A DNA stretch of 64,000 bases, taken from positions 16,480-80,479 of the forward strand of contig NZ_LYMK01000035.1 in assembly GCF_002157355.1 (NCBI RefSeq), in the 5' to 3' direction. Both the position numbers and the translations under genes were made by a program. The stretch is from Variovorax sp. JS1663 (GTDB lineage: Bacteria; Pseudomonadota; Gammaproteobacteria; Burkholderiales; Burkholderiaceae_C). Shown here piece after piece: positions 52,464 through 60,933 of this stretch. How positions within the stretch are numbered: the stretch's first letter is position 1; every line of letters begins with the position of its first letter. A model generated the notes under the pieces. That model worked only from the letters and a program-made list of their open reading frames with translations. It made no database searches and was not told the DNA's origin.

Positions 52464-53728
52464 GGGGAACTCCTTGGGATGGACTTGAGATCGACGGATG
52501 CGTCCTGCAGCAGACGCGGATCGATGCGCGTTCGTGCCGCGATCAATTTGCGGCTGTGCATGTGCTCGGCGGGCCGGTTGACCGAATGCGCGGCGACCAG
52601 TACGCCATCGCGCAGGTAGAAGAGGCTGAAGCGATCGGTTTGCATGTCGCCCCGCAGCACGGCTTCGTCGCCGGGCTGGGGCAGCCCGGCCATCTGCAGC
52701 TTCAACGCATGCTGGTCGCTCCAGAACCACGGCACGCCGTCGAAGGGTTGAGGCTTGCCGGCCAGCGCGCTGGCGGCGGCGCGCGCGCCGTCGTTGGCCG
52801 CCTGGATGGACTCCAGGCGCATGCGCGTGGGGCCGCCCGGCATGGCCGGCAGCGTGGTGTTGGCCACGTCACCGACGGCGATGACGCCGGGTGCGCTGCT
52901 GCGGCCCAACGCGTCGGTGAGGATGCCGTTGTCGCAGGCGATGCCCGCCTGCCGGGCCAGCTCGACGTTGGGCGTCACGCCGATGCCGAGCACGACCATG
53001 TCGCAGCCGATGCGGCTGCCGTCGTCCAGTTCGACGTGTTGCACGCGGTCGGCCTCGCCGGTCAGCGCACGCACGCCGCGCCCGAGCACCAGATCGACGC
53101 CGCGCTGGCGGTGCGCGCCGGCCAGGTAGTTCGACATCAGTGCAGGAAAGCTGCGCGCGAGCAGGCGCTCCTGGCTTTCGACGACCGTCACGGCGGCGCC
53201 GCGAGCCGCCAGCGCCGAGGCGACCTCCAGCCCGATGAAGCCGCCGCCGATCACGCACGCCCGTGAGGCGCTGCCCAGTGCATCCGAGATGCCGAGCGCG
53301 TCGTCGAGCGTGCGCAGGTTGTGCACGCCTGCGAGATCGGCACCGGAAACGGGCAGGGTGCGGCAGCGCGCGCCGGTGGCCAGCGCGAGCGAGCCGTAGC
53401 GCAGCGTGGCGCCGTCGTCCAGCCTCAGCGTGCGCGCCGCGGCGTCCAGCGACACGGCGCGTCGCCCCGTCTGCAGGTCGATGGCGTTGTCGGTGAAGAA
53501 GTCCGGTCCGCGCAGGGCGAGGGTGTCGACCGAGGTCTTGCCTGTCAGCAATCCCTTCGACAGCGGTGGCCGCTGGTAGGGCGCGTGGCGCTCCTCGCCC
53601 AGCAGCACGATCGGTGCGTCGAAGCCCAGCTCTCGGGCACTGGCCGCGAGCTGCGTGCCGGCATAGGAAGCGCCGACGATGACGAGGGGCGCGGCGGTGT
53701 TCGCCTTCGGAGCGGCCGTGCGGCTCAT
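52460..53728 (-). CDS. NAD(P)H:ferredoxin reductase of an oxygenase system
   Basis: A 422-residue FAD/NAD(P)H pyridine-nucleotide-disulfide-type reductase. The FAD motif VIVGASYAGTQLA and the NAD(P)H motif CVIGGGFIGLEVASALAARGAAVTVVE are clear, with PYQRPPLSKGLLTG and APGVIAVGDVAN as in BphA4/rubredoxin-reductase-like enzymes. It should pass electrons from NAD(P)H to the [2Fe-2S] ferredoxin encoded next to it (53728-54051) for the Rieske oxygenase. Its start shares one base with the ferredoxin stop (TGATG). Confidence 0.93.
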   Translation of the reverse strand: MSRTAAPKANTAAPLVIVGASYAGTQLAASARELGFDAPIVLLGEERHAPYQRPPLSKGLLTGKTSVDTLALRGPDFFTDNAIDLQTGRRAVSLDAAARTLRLDDGATLRYGSLALATGARCRTLPVSGADLAGVHNLRTLDDALGISDALGSASRACVIGGGFIGLEVASALAARGAAVTVVESQERLLARSFPALMSNYLAGAHRQRGVDLVLGRGVRALTGEADRVQHVELDDGSRIGCDMVVLGIGVTPNVELARQAGIACDNGILTDALGRSSAPGVIAVGDVANTTLPAMPGGPTRMRLESIQAANDGARAAASALAGKPQPFDGVPWFWSDQHALKLQMAGLPQPGDEAVLRGDMQTDRFSLFYLRDGVLVAAHSVNRPAEHMHSRKLIAARTRIDPRLLQDASVDLKSIPRSSP

Positions 53729-54051
53729 CACACCTGGCTTTCGGGAATGCGCACGGTCAGGCCGTCGAGCGCGGGCGTGATGGCGATCTGGCAGCTCAGG
53801 CGGCTGCCGGGCCGGCGCTCGGAAGCGACGCCGTCGAGCAGCTCGTTCTCCATCTCGTCGGGCGGCGGCAGGCGGTCGAGGTCGCCGTCGGCCACGTAGA
53901 CGTGGCACGTGGCGCAGGAGCAGCTGCCGCCGCACTCGGCGTCGATGCCGCGCACGTTGTGGTGGATGGCGGTCTCCATCACGCTCGCGCCCGCCTTGGC
54001 GTCGATGCTGCGCGTGCTGCCGTCGTGGAGGATGTAGTGGATCGTGGGCAT
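53728..54051 (-). CDS. [2Fe-2S] ferredoxin (adrenodoxin type)
   Basis: A 107-residue ferredoxin with cluster cysteines C40-x5-C46-x2-C49-x37-C87 (ECGGSCSCATCHVYV ... SRLSCQI), the spacing of adrenodoxin/putidaredoxin-like proteins. The charged DEMENELLD segment is the usual docking helix. It is the electron carrier between the reductase (52460) and the Rieske oxygenase (55509) of the same operon. It begins 6 bases after the stop of the glutamine-synthetase-like gene. Confidence 0.95.
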   Translation of the reverse strand: MPTIHYILHDGSTRSIDAKAGASVMETAIHHNVRGIDAECGGSCSCATCHVYVADGDLDRLPPPDEMENELLDGVASERRPGSRLSCQIAITPALDGLTVRIPESQV

Positions 54052-54057
54052 GGCTTC

Positions 54058-55497
54058 TCAGAACATGTCGAAATACTCGCGGTGCTCCCACTCGCTGACT
54101 TCCAGGTTGAAGCGGGCGATCTCGGCTTCCTTGATGCGGCAGTAGTAGTCGACGAAGCCCGGGCCGAGCTGGTCGGTGAGCACGGTGTCGGCGCGCAGGG
54201 CGGCCAGGGCGTCGGCCAGCGTGCGGGGCAACGGGTCGGCCTCGGTCTCGTAGGGCGCGTCGGCCGAAGGGCCGGGGTCGAGCCGGCGCCGCATGCCGTC
54301 GAGGCCGCAGAAGATCTGCGAGGCCAGGTAGAGGTAGGGATTGGCGGTCGGCTCGCCCACGCGGTTCTCGATGCGGGTGGCGTTCTGGCCGACGCCGCCG
54401 AGCACGCGCAGCATCGCGCCGCGGTTGTCGCGCGCCCAGCTGGCGCGGTCGGGCGCCAGCGAGAAGGGCCGGTAGCGGCGGTAGCCATTGAGGGTGGGGC
54501 TGGCCAGCGCCGCCGCGCCTCGCGCATGGGCCTTGAGTCCTGCCAGGTAGTGCAGGCCGATGTCGCTCAGCGGCTGGCCTTCGTGCGCCGGCATGAAGGC
54601 GTTGTGGCCATCGGATTTGCGCCGCAGCGACTGGTGCAGGTGCCAGCCGCTGGACATCACGTTCGGGATGCGGGGGCGGCACATGAAGGTGGCGTGGTAG
54701 CCGTGGCGCTGGCAGATCTGCTTGACGGCGCTGCGCAGCAGCACCATGGTGTCCGCAGGCACCAGGCCGGCAGTGGGACCGAACACCAGCTCGAACTGGC
54801 TGGGGCCGAACTCGATCTCCAGCGAGTGCAGCGGCAGGCCCAGCGCCGCCAGGTTGGCGCGCAGCAGTTCCATCAGCGATTCCACGCGGTCGTAGCGCAA
54901 CTCGGTCAGGTACTGGTGGCCCTGGGTCAGCAGCGACACGCGCGGCGGTTCGCCCGGCTGTCCGGCATGCGCGAGCTCGAGGCTGGGATCGTCGAGCTTG
55001 AAGACGTGGAACTCGACCTCCAGGCCGGCCACGAATTCGAGCCCCAGTGCATCGAGCCCGGCCACCGCGCGCTGCAGGATCTTGCGCGTGCCGAAGGGGC
55101 TCGGACTGCCGTCGGTGGTGTGGGCGTCGCACAGCACCCAGCCCGTGCGGGGCGCCCACGGCAGCACGCGGAAGGTCGCCGGGTCGGCCACGATGGTGAA
55201 GTCCGCGCCGCCCTGCATGCCGGGCCTGTCGAAGCCGCCGCCGGCCGAGAAGACGGGGAACACCGTGCGATGCGAGGTGTCCTTGGCCAGGAGCGTGGAG
55301 GTGAGGTTCACGCCGTCGCGCAGCGCAGCCCTGGCGGCGGACGCCACCAGCGTCTTGCCGCGCAGCAGGCCGTGCTGGTCGGGCCAGGCGAAGCGGACCA
55401 CGTCCACCTCGCCGGCCTGGAGTCGGGCCGCGACTTCGTCGGCCTGTGCGCGCTGGTCGGCCGACCACAGGCCGAAGCGTTCGACAAAGCTGTCCAT
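54058..55497 (-). CDS. Glutamine-synthetase-like ligase (gamma-glutamylation type)
   Basis: A 479-residue protein of the glutamine synthetase superfamily. It has the catalytic-domain features GLEVEFHVF, LEIEFGPSQFEL, GWHLHQSL and NATRIENRVGEPTANPYLYLASQI, and the N-terminal beta-grasp VDVVRFAWPDQHGLLRGK. It lacks the exact length and context of GlnA. Relatives in catabolic operons (for example the aniline-pathway enzymes of the TdnQ type) attach glutamate to an amine before a Rieske oxygenase acts. Here it lies 11 bases after the Rieske gene and before the ferredoxin, so the same logic may apply. The amine is unknown. Confidence 0.85.
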   Translation of the reverse strand: MDSFVERFGLWSADQRAQADEVAARLQAGEVDVVRFAWPDQHGLLRGKTLVASAARAALRDGVNLTSTLLAKDTSHRTVFPVFSAGGGFDRPGMQGGADFTIVADPATFRVLPWAPRTGWVLCDAHTTDGSPSPFGTRKILQRAVAGLDALGLEFVAGLEVEFHVFKLDDPSLELAHAGQPGEPPRVSLLTQGHQYLTELRYDRVESLMELLRANLAALGLPLHSLEIEFGPSQFELVFGPTAGLVPADTMVLLRSAVKQICQRHGYHATFMCRPRIPNVMSSGWHLHQSLRRKSDGHNAFMPAHEGQPLSDIGLHYLAGLKAHARGAAALASPTLNGYRRYRPFSLAPDRASWARDNRGAMLRVLGGVGQNATRIENRVGEPTANPYLYLASQIFCGLDGMRRRLDPGPSADAPYETEADPLPRTLADALAALRADTVLTDQLGPGFVDYYCRIKEAEIARFNLEVSEWEHREYFDMF

Positions 55498-55508
55498 GGC
55501 AGACCTGC

Positions 55509-56831
55509 TCAGGCGGCCAGGCGCGCGGCGGCCCAGTCGGATCCGCGCCGCCGCGCGAGGTCGGCGTCGTGGCAGTAGCTGTCGACCTGGGCATTGGCGG
55601 CGACGCCGTCGATGGAGGCCGGGCCGGTCAGCGCACCTGCCTGTGCCGCATCGGGCAGCATCGGCGCCGCATCGCCGGCGAGCACACTGTCGATGGCCTC
55701 CAGCAGCATGCGACGGTAGGCGACGATGCCCTTGTCGGTGGTGCCCAGGTGCTCGCGCGTGCGGTTCTGGATCGGGCCCATGGACTCGCAAGCCCATTGG
55801 TCGTGGACGTTGATGTCCATGCCCATGCCGGTGTAGGTCTGGGTCTGCTGCTCCTCGGCGCTGTAGCCGTACTGGTTGGCCTTGTTCTTGCGCGAGGTGT
55901 AGGCCGGCAGCTCGATGGTGGCCAGGCGCTGCTCGCGCATCTGCTGCTTGTCCACCGGGCCGGTGAAGCTGGTGAAGATGGCATACCAGTAGCAGTGCGT
56001 GTCATCCACCGGCACATGCCATTGCGAGATCGTCATCTCGCTGCTCATCGGGATCACGAAGGCCTGAGGGAAGACGAGGTTGGTCACCCGCACGTGGGTC
56101 TGCTCTTCCGAGAGCTTGCGCAGCGTGGTGAGCTGCATGCCGTAGGGTGCCGGCGCGACGCGGATCTCGGGACAGTCGTACTCGCGAAGGACCTGTGTGA
56201 TCGCCATGGCCGAGTCGGCCGACGCGCCGCGGAACTGCTTGCCGTAGCTTTCGGAGGTGTCCTCGTCCTCGAAGAAGCGGTGCAGGAAGGAGGCGTGCGC
56301 CGGGTCGATGCCCACCTCCAGCGCCTGCAGCCAGTTGCATTCCCACAGCCCCTTGAAGGCGAAGGTGTGGCTGTCGGGCGCGACGAAGCAGTCGAAATCC
56401 GGGAAGGCTGGGGGCTCGCCCTCGCCGATGTAGGCAAAGATCACGCCGCTCTTTTCGACAACCGGGTAGGCCGATTGCTGGATGCGCGTGCACAGCTTGC
56501 TGCCGGCCGGCTCGGCCGGGGTTTCCAGGCACTTGCCGCTGGCGTCGAAAAGCCAGCCGTGGAAAGCGCAGCGCAGGCCACTGCTTTCCAGGCGGCCGAA
56601 GGCGAGGTCGGCCCCGCGGTGGGGGCAGTCGCGGTCCAGCATGCCGAGCCGCCCCTGCGGATCGCGGAACAGGACGAAGTCCTGGTCCATGAGCTTGACG
56701 GGTTTGAGGGGGCGCGGGCCTTTCAGCTCTTCCGCCAGCGCCACGGGCTGCCAGTAGCGCCGCAGCAGCTTGCCGGCCGGTTTGTCCGGGCCGACACGGG
56801 TCATGTGGTCGTTTTTTTCAGCACTGATCAT
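55509..56831 (-). CDS. Rieske [2Fe-2S] non-haem iron oxygenase, large subunit
   Basis: A 440-residue oxygenase alpha subunit. The Rieske centre is C69-x-H71-x16-C88-x2-H91 (DRDCPHRGADLAFGRLE, LRCAFHGW). The mononuclear iron site is D176-x2-H179-x4-H184 (NWLQALEVGIDPAHASFLH). It resembles homomultimeric phthalate-4,5-dioxygenase or O-demethylase type enzymes, and no beta subunit is present. The start ATG 56831 follows AGGAG. First gene of a ten-gene operon divergent from a GntR regulator; the palindrome TTGCATGCAA 29 bases upstream is a likely operator. Confidence 0.93.
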   Translation of the reverse strand: MISAEKNDHMTRVGPDKPAGKLLRRYWQPVALAEELKGPRPLKPVKLMDQDFVLFRDPQGRLGMLDRDCPHRGADLAFGRLESSGLRCAFHGWLFDASGKCLETPAEPAGSKLCTRIQQSAYPVVEKSGVIFAYIGEGEPPAFPDFDCFVAPDSHTFAFKGLWECNWLQALEVGIDPAHASFLHRFFEDEDTSESYGKQFRGASADSAMAITQVLREYDCPEIRVAPAPYGMQLTTLRKLSEEQTHVRVTNLVFPQAFVIPMSSEMTISQWHVPVDDTHCYWYAIFTSFTGPVDKQQMREQRLATIELPAYTSRKNKANQYGYSAEEQQTQTYTGMGMDINVHDQWACESMGPIQNRTREHLGTTDKGIVAYRRMLLEAIDSVLAGDAAPMLPDAAQAGALTGPASIDGVAANAQVDSYCHDADLARRRGSDWAAARLAA

Positions 56832-56859
56832 GGGGCACTCCTGAGGTCTCTGTACATCG

Positions 56860-56870
56860 TTGCATGCAAT
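56860..56870. promoter_or_regulatory. Palindromic operator candidate, Rieske side
   Basis: TTGCATGCAA is a perfect 10-bp palindrome, followed by T, 29 bases upstream of the Rieske start. The same 11 bases recur at 57074-57084. Related sequences ATGCATTG (56874-56881) and TGCATTGA (near 57035) lie between. FCD-type GntR regulators bind short palindromes of this kind. Confidence 0.55.
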
Positions 56871-56959
56871 GGGATGCATTGTGATGAGCGACATGATCAA
56901 GCGTCAACGCAATTTGGCCTGATTTGCCTATTTTGTAAGGGTAAACACTAGGAAAATAG

Positions 56960-56979
56960 CAACGAACCAGGGTTCGTTG
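56960..56979. promoter_or_regulatory. 8-bp inverted repeat (CAACGAAC / GTTCGTTG)
   Basis: A perfect dyad with a 4-base spacer CAGG in the middle of the divergent region. It could be a second operator or a short transcribed hairpin. It has no T-run, so it is not a terminator. Confidence 0.4.
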
Positions 56980-57073
56980 GCACATGAGTTGAGCGCAATT
57001 GAATGCAATGAATCTTCGAACTGCCTTGATTGCGTGCATTGACGCACCAAGCCGGTACAATCGCGCCAACTTG

Positions 57074-57084
57074 TTGCATGCAAT
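57074..57084. promoter_or_regulatory. Palindromic operator candidate, GntR side
   Basis: A second exact TTGCATGCAA-T copy, which overlaps the ATG at 57078. If the gene starts at 57090 instead, the site lies just before the start codon. Either place would allow autorepression. Confidence 0.55.
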
Positions 57085-57824
57085 CCGACATGGACTCCCA
57101 ACAATCCCGCGTACTCGTCCAGCTGCGAGACATGATCCTCAAGGGCGAATTCGTGCCTGGGGAGCGCCTGGCGGAAATACCGCTGGCGGAAAAGCTGGGC
57201 GCCTCCCGCACGCCCGTGCGCCTGGCGCTGGGCAGCCTGGAACACGAAGGCCTGATCGAGCCCTCTCCGGCCGGCGGCTACCAGATGCGGCGTTTCACCT
57301 CACGCGAGATTGCGGACGCGATCCGCGTGCGCGGCGTGATCGAGGGCTTCGCGGCCCGGCTGCTGGCGGAGGAGGGCGCGCCGCGCCAGTTGCTGCGCGA
57401 GTTGCACGAATGCCTCGACGCCGGAGACCGGGCGGTGAACAAGCCGCAGATGGAACTGGACGACTACGCCGCCTACGTCGAGATGAACGACAACTTCCAC
57501 CGGTTGATCGTCGAGGGGTGTGGCAATTCGACGCTCAGGCGGATCATGGAAACGCTGGTCGGCCAGCCCTTCGCCTCGCCGAGCGCCATGTTGCCGATGC
57601 AGTCCTCGATGCAGGAGGGTCAGCAGTGGATGCAGCAGGCGCATCGCCAGCATCACGCGCTGGTGCAGGCCATCGAGCGCGGTCAGGGGTCGCGTGCCCA
57701 GGCGCTGGGCGAGGAGCATGTGGAGATCGCCCGCATGAACCTCGACTATGCCCTCGAGCGGCCGGAACTGGCCGCCGAGGTGATGCCGGGCATGCGCCTC
57801 GTGGCGGCCAATCGGCGCGCCTAG
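57078..57824 (+). CDS. GntR-family (FCD) transcriptional regulator
   Basis: A 248-residue regulator of the FadR-C-terminal-domain branch: winged helix (VQLRDMILKGEFVPGERLAEIPLAEKLGASRTPVRLALGSLEHEGLI) and an all-helical FCD ligand domain with metal-ligand-type residues (DNFHRLIVEG, AHRQHHALVQAI, EEHVEIA). It is divergent from the Rieske operon and is its obvious regulator. There is no ribosome site before ATG 57078 or ATG 57090, so the mRNA may be leaderless. The stop TAG overlaps the convergent phosphatase stop in the sequence CTAG. Confidence 0.93.
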   Translation: MQSDMDSQQSRVLVQLRDMILKGEFVPGERLAEIPLAEKLGASRTPVRLALGSLEHEGLIEPSPAGGYQMRRFTSREIADAIRVRGVIEGFAARLLAEEGAPRQLLRELHECLDAGDRAVNKPQMELDDYAAYVEMNDNFHRLIVEGCGNSTLRRIMETLVGQPFASPSAMLPMQSSMQEGQQWMQQAHRQHHALVQAIERGQGSRAQALGEEHVEIARMNLDYALERPELAAEVMPGMRLVAANRRA

Positions 57825-58681
57825 AGGCTCCCTCGGGCGGCGGGCGGGTGGGCCTCGAACAGTGCCTGCCGCACGGCCTGCCACGAGGCCTCGTCCGGCG
57901 TGCACAGCAGCCCGCCCGAGGTATGGGAGGGCAGGTAGCCGCTGCCGTCGAAATGCGCGCTGTAGCCGCCCGCCTCGCGGTGGATCAGCCAGCCGGCGGC
58001 ATGGTCCCATGGCATCAGGCGGTTGTAGAAGAGCACATGGCAATGGCCCGCTGCCGCCAGCCGGTATTCGTGCGCGGCGCAGCGTAACCAACAGGTCATG
58101 CCCAGGCGAGACAGATTGGCGTTCACCGTCGATCGCAGTGGCTCCGGCAGGAAGTTCGTGCCCGCGACGCCCTCCATCTCGTGCACCGGCACCGGGGCCG
58201 CCACCCGCAGCGCAGTGCGGCCCGCCTCGGCGTCCACCAGCCAGGCGCCCGCACCCCTGAAGGCGAGCGCGCTGCTGCGGCACACCGGATCGTGGATCAC
58301 GCCGGCGACCACTTCGCCCCGCTCCAGCACCGCGCCCATCACGCCGAACAAGGGCACGCCGGAGGCGAAGTTCTTCGTTCCGTCGAGCGGGTCGATCACG
58401 AAGGCGAGTTCGGCGCTGCCGATCCGATCGAGCAGTCGGGGGTCCCGTCCGGCCGCCTCTTCGCCGATCACCTCGGCACCGGGGAAGGCGCTGGCCAGGC
58501 ACTCGGCGATGGCGCATTCGGCCGCCTCGTCGGCTTCGGTCACGATGTCGAAGGCCGACGTCTTCTGGCGGATGGCGCTGGCCTGCACGCGCCGGAACCG
58601 GGGCAGGACTTCGTCGGATGCCGCCGCGGCGATGGCCCGCAGCAGCACGTCCAGATCTGCGATGGTGAAGCGGCGTTGCAT
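57821..58681 (-). CDS. Inositol-monophosphatase-family phosphatase
   Basis: A 286-residue Mg-dependent phosphatase of the IMPase/FBPase superfamily. The motifs EEAAGR (GEEAA), IDPLDGTKNF and WDHAAG are all present and hold the metal ligands. In bacteria such proteins dephosphorylate inositol-1-phosphate, histidinol phosphate, PAP or sugar phosphates, and the motifs do not tell which. The start is ATG 58681. It converges with the GntR gene, sharing the four bases CTAG at the ends, and is not obviously linked to any pathway here. Confidence 0.88.
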   Translation of the reverse strand: MQRRFTIADLDVLLRAIAAAASDEVLPRFRRVQASAIRQKTSAFDIVTEADEAAECAIAECLASAFPGAEVIGEEAAGRDPRLLDRIGSAELAFVIDPLDGTKNFASGVPLFGVMGAVLERGEVVAGVIHDPVCRSSALAFRGAGAWLVDAEAGRTALRVAAPVPVHEMEGVAGTNFLPEPLRSTVNANLSRLGMTCWLRCAAHEYRLAAAGHCHVLFYNRLMPWDHAAGWLIHREAGGYSAHFDGSGYLPSHTSGGLLCTPDEASWQAVRQALFEAHPPAARGSL

Positions 58682-58841
58682 GGGGCGTGGTCCTGGTTTC
58701 GATGGAAGCCGGTGCGCGCGGTTCCGGTCACAGCGCCATCGCATCGTGTAGGGGGGCGTTCCCATCGATTCTATTTTTGGGATGCCGCCACTGGCATGCA
58801 GAATCGGGACTTCTGGACTTGGCCCCGGTGGGAGGCACGAA

Positions 58842-59069
58842 ATGGAACTGGAAGAAATCACCGCCCGACTCCGCTCGCTCGAGCTGCGGGCCGTCGCGCA
58901 GACCACCGCGATCGCGGTGCTGCTCCACGAGCAGCCCAACGCGGCGGCGAAGCTGCACATGATCACCGAGCGGCTGGTGGATGCGCCACCCATCCCCTTG
59001 TCCGACGAGGACCTGGTCAAGGTCGCGGCCTATCTGCAGGCGATGCTGGGCGGGCCCTGGATCGATTAG
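58842..59069 (+). CDS. Small hypothetical helical protein
   Basis: A 75-residue protein (begins MELEEITARLRSLELR) that starts at ATG 58842, chosen for GGGAGG six bases upstream. It is nearly all helix with heptad-like Leu spacing, so it could form a coiled coil or dimer, and ends LQAMLGGPWID. No family recognised. The 262 bases that follow, up to 59331, hold no supported gene. Confidence 0.65.
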   Translation: MELEEITARLRSLELRAVAQTTAIAVLLHEQPNAAAKLHMITERLVDAPPIPLSDEDLVKVAAYLQAMLGGPWID

Positions 59070-59331
59070 CCCGCATCCCACCGCCCGAGGACCGGAGGCG
59101 GCTCGCGCCTTCAGCAAGGACTGATCCGGCATTGCGACAGTCGCCGGCATCGAGGAACCGGCCATTGACGGTCCGGGCGCCGAAGCATCCTCTACCAGCG
59201 CCGGCTGACTGTCTGCCCCCTAGTATGAGGCTCCAGGGTGACGCCAGCATGAAGGGCTGGGGAGGCCCTCCGTTCGCCGGCCGCAAACGGCTAGAGTCGG
59301 GCACCGTCGACGCCCGACGAGGAGTGTGAAT

Positions 59332-59937
59332 ATGCGATCAGCCGGCGCCGCCACCTTCGACGAAGCCTATTACCGGCGCTACTACTTCGACAAGAAGACC
59401 AAGGTGGTGGACCCCCAACATGTCGAGCGCCTTGGCGAGTTCGTCTGTGCGTACCTGCGATACCTGCGCGTGCCTGTCAGGCGCGTGCTGGACGTCGGTT
59501 GCGGCATCGGACTGTGGCGCGACATCGTGGCGCGGCAATTCCCCTTGGCCAGCTACCACGGCGTGGAGTTCAGCGAATACCTGTGCGAGCGCTACGGGTG
59601 GGAGCGCGGCTCGGTGGTGGACTACCAGGCCGGGAAGCCCTTCGACTTCGTCATCTGCCAGGGCGTGCTGCCCTATCTCAACCCGCCGGATCTGAAGCGC
59701 GCCTTGCGCAACCTCAGCCAACTGAGTCAGGGCGCCCTGTATGTGGAAGCCGTGACGCGCGAGGACTACACGCGCGACATCGTGGATGAGGACCTGACGG
59801 ACCCGCACATCTTTCGCCACAGCGCCGAGATGTACCGGCACGGGCTTTCGCGGCACTTTCAGGAGGTGGGCGGCGGGGTGTGGCTGAGCCGGCAAGCCGA
59901 GCTGCCGCTGTTTGCCCTGGAGTGTGCACCGGAGTGA
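59332..59937 (+). CDS. Class I SAM-dependent methyltransferase
   Basis: A 201-residue methyltransferase with the SAM-binding motif VLDVGCGIGLWRDIV (near residue 53-67), the acidic E in HGVEFSEYL (motif II) and the FDFVICQGVLPYL strand (motif IV). It is short, with only a minimal C-terminal cap, so the substrate may be small. The start is ATG 59332, seven bases after GAGGAG; an in-frame GTG at 59326 is too close to that site. It converges with the LysR gene downstream, 12 bases away. Confidence 0.85.
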   Translation: MRSAGAATFDEAYYRRYYFDKKTKVVDPQHVERLGEFVCAYLRYLRVPVRRVLDVGCGIGLWRDIVARQFPLASYHGVEFSEYLCERYGWERGSVVDYQAGKPFDFVICQGVLPYLNPPDLKRALRNLSQLSQGALYVEAVTREDYTRDIVDEDLTDPHIFRHSAEMYRHGLSRHFQEVGGGVWLSRQAELPLFALECAPE

Positions 59938-59949
59938 GGCTCGATCGAA

Positions 59950-60867
59950 TCAGGACCCCTGCCGGGGCGTGCCGCCCGCCATGCAGTAGTCGATGAAGGC
60001 CTCCAGCGTGCGCCCCGGCTGCCGCTGGCGGTGCAGCACGATCGAGAGCGTGCGCGAGTTCTTCGGCAGCGTGGTCTTCAGCTCCACCAGCGAGCCGGCG
60101 GCCAGCGCGTCGGCCACCGCGTAGCGCGACATGCAGCCGATGCCCACGCCCGAGGCCAGCACGCGCTTGATGGCGTGGCTGCTGCCGAGCTCCAGCTCGA
60201 CATCCAGCGGGCCCACGCGCCGGCCCAGCCAGTCCTCGGTCGCCTCGCGCGTGCCCGAGCCTTCCTCGCGCAGCACCCAGCCGGCGTCGGCCAGCTCGCG
60301 CGCACCCACCATGCGCCCGGCCAGCGGATGGCTGGGCGAGGCGACCACCACCATCTCGTCGCTCAGCCAGCGGCGCACCGCCAGGTCGGGATGGGTCTGC
60401 CGCCCCTCGATGAAGCCGACGTCGGCATCGAAGCCGACCACCGCCGCGATCACGTCGCTGGTGTTGCCGATGATCAGCCGCGCCCGCGCCTGCGGGTTCT
60501 GCTGCTTCCAGCCCAGCACGATGCCGGGCAGCAGGTATTCGCCGGTGGTGAAGCTGGCCGCGATGCGCAGCGGCGTCTGCTGGTCGGTGAAGAACATGGC
60601 CTGCAGCTCGGCCGCCTGGTCCACCAGCGAGACCGAGCGGGCCAGCAGGGCGCGGCCGTTCTCGTTGAGCACCAGGCGGCGGCCGATGCGGTCGAACAAC
60701 TGCGCGCCCAGCGATGCCTCCAGGTCGGCCAGGGCGGCGCTGGCGGCCGACTGCGAGCGCGCGATGCGGCCGGCCGCGGCCCGCGTGGAGCCTTCGCGCG
60801 CGGTGGCGGCGAACACCTCCAGCTGGCGCAGCGTGAGGCGCAGGCGATGATCGGATTTATCGGTCAT
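59950..60867 (-). CDS. LysR-family transcriptional regulator
   Basis: A 305-residue LysR regulator: winged helix LRQLEVFAATAREGSTRAAAGRIARSQSAASAALADLE and the CbbR/CysB-like effector domain (ASFTTGEYLLPGIVLGW, DAGWVLREEGSGTRE, GSSHAIKRVLASGVGIGCMS). The motif EEGSGTRE is typical of the branch that contains YeiE/CbbR-like proteins, which respond to sulfite or metabolites. It is divergent from the SoeA-like gene at 60934 with 66 bases between, so it probably controls it. Confidence 0.92.
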   Translation of the reverse strand: MTDKSDHRLRLTLRQLEVFAATAREGSTRAAAGRIARSQSAASAALADLEASLGAQLFDRIGRRLVLNENGRALLARSVSLVDQAAELQAMFFTDQQTPLRIAASFTTGEYLLPGIVLGWKQQNPQARARLIIGNTSDVIAAVVGFDADVGFIEGRQTHPDLAVRRWLSDEMVVVASPSHPLAGRMVGARELADAGWVLREEGSGTREATEDWLGRRVGPLDVELELGSSHAIKRVLASGVGIGCMSRYAVADALAAGSLVELKTTLPKNSRTLSIVLHRQRQPGRTLEAFIDYCMAGGTPRQGS

Positions 60868-60933
60868 GGTGAACTGAATTAACTGCTTTTTTGTTCAGGA
60901 CCGCAACCCTATCATGGGGGCACGACACCCACG

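Larger units (their letters stand above)
56832..57077. other. AT-rich divergent promoter region between Rieske operon and GntR gene
   Basis: About 245 bases, noticeably richer in A and T than the surroundings (especially 56884-57010). It carries two copies of TTGCATGCAA, related half-sites, and a CAACGAAC-CAGG-GTTCGTTG dyad at 56960-56979. Promoters for both directions must be here, but I cannot fix the hexamers. Confidence 0.55.
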
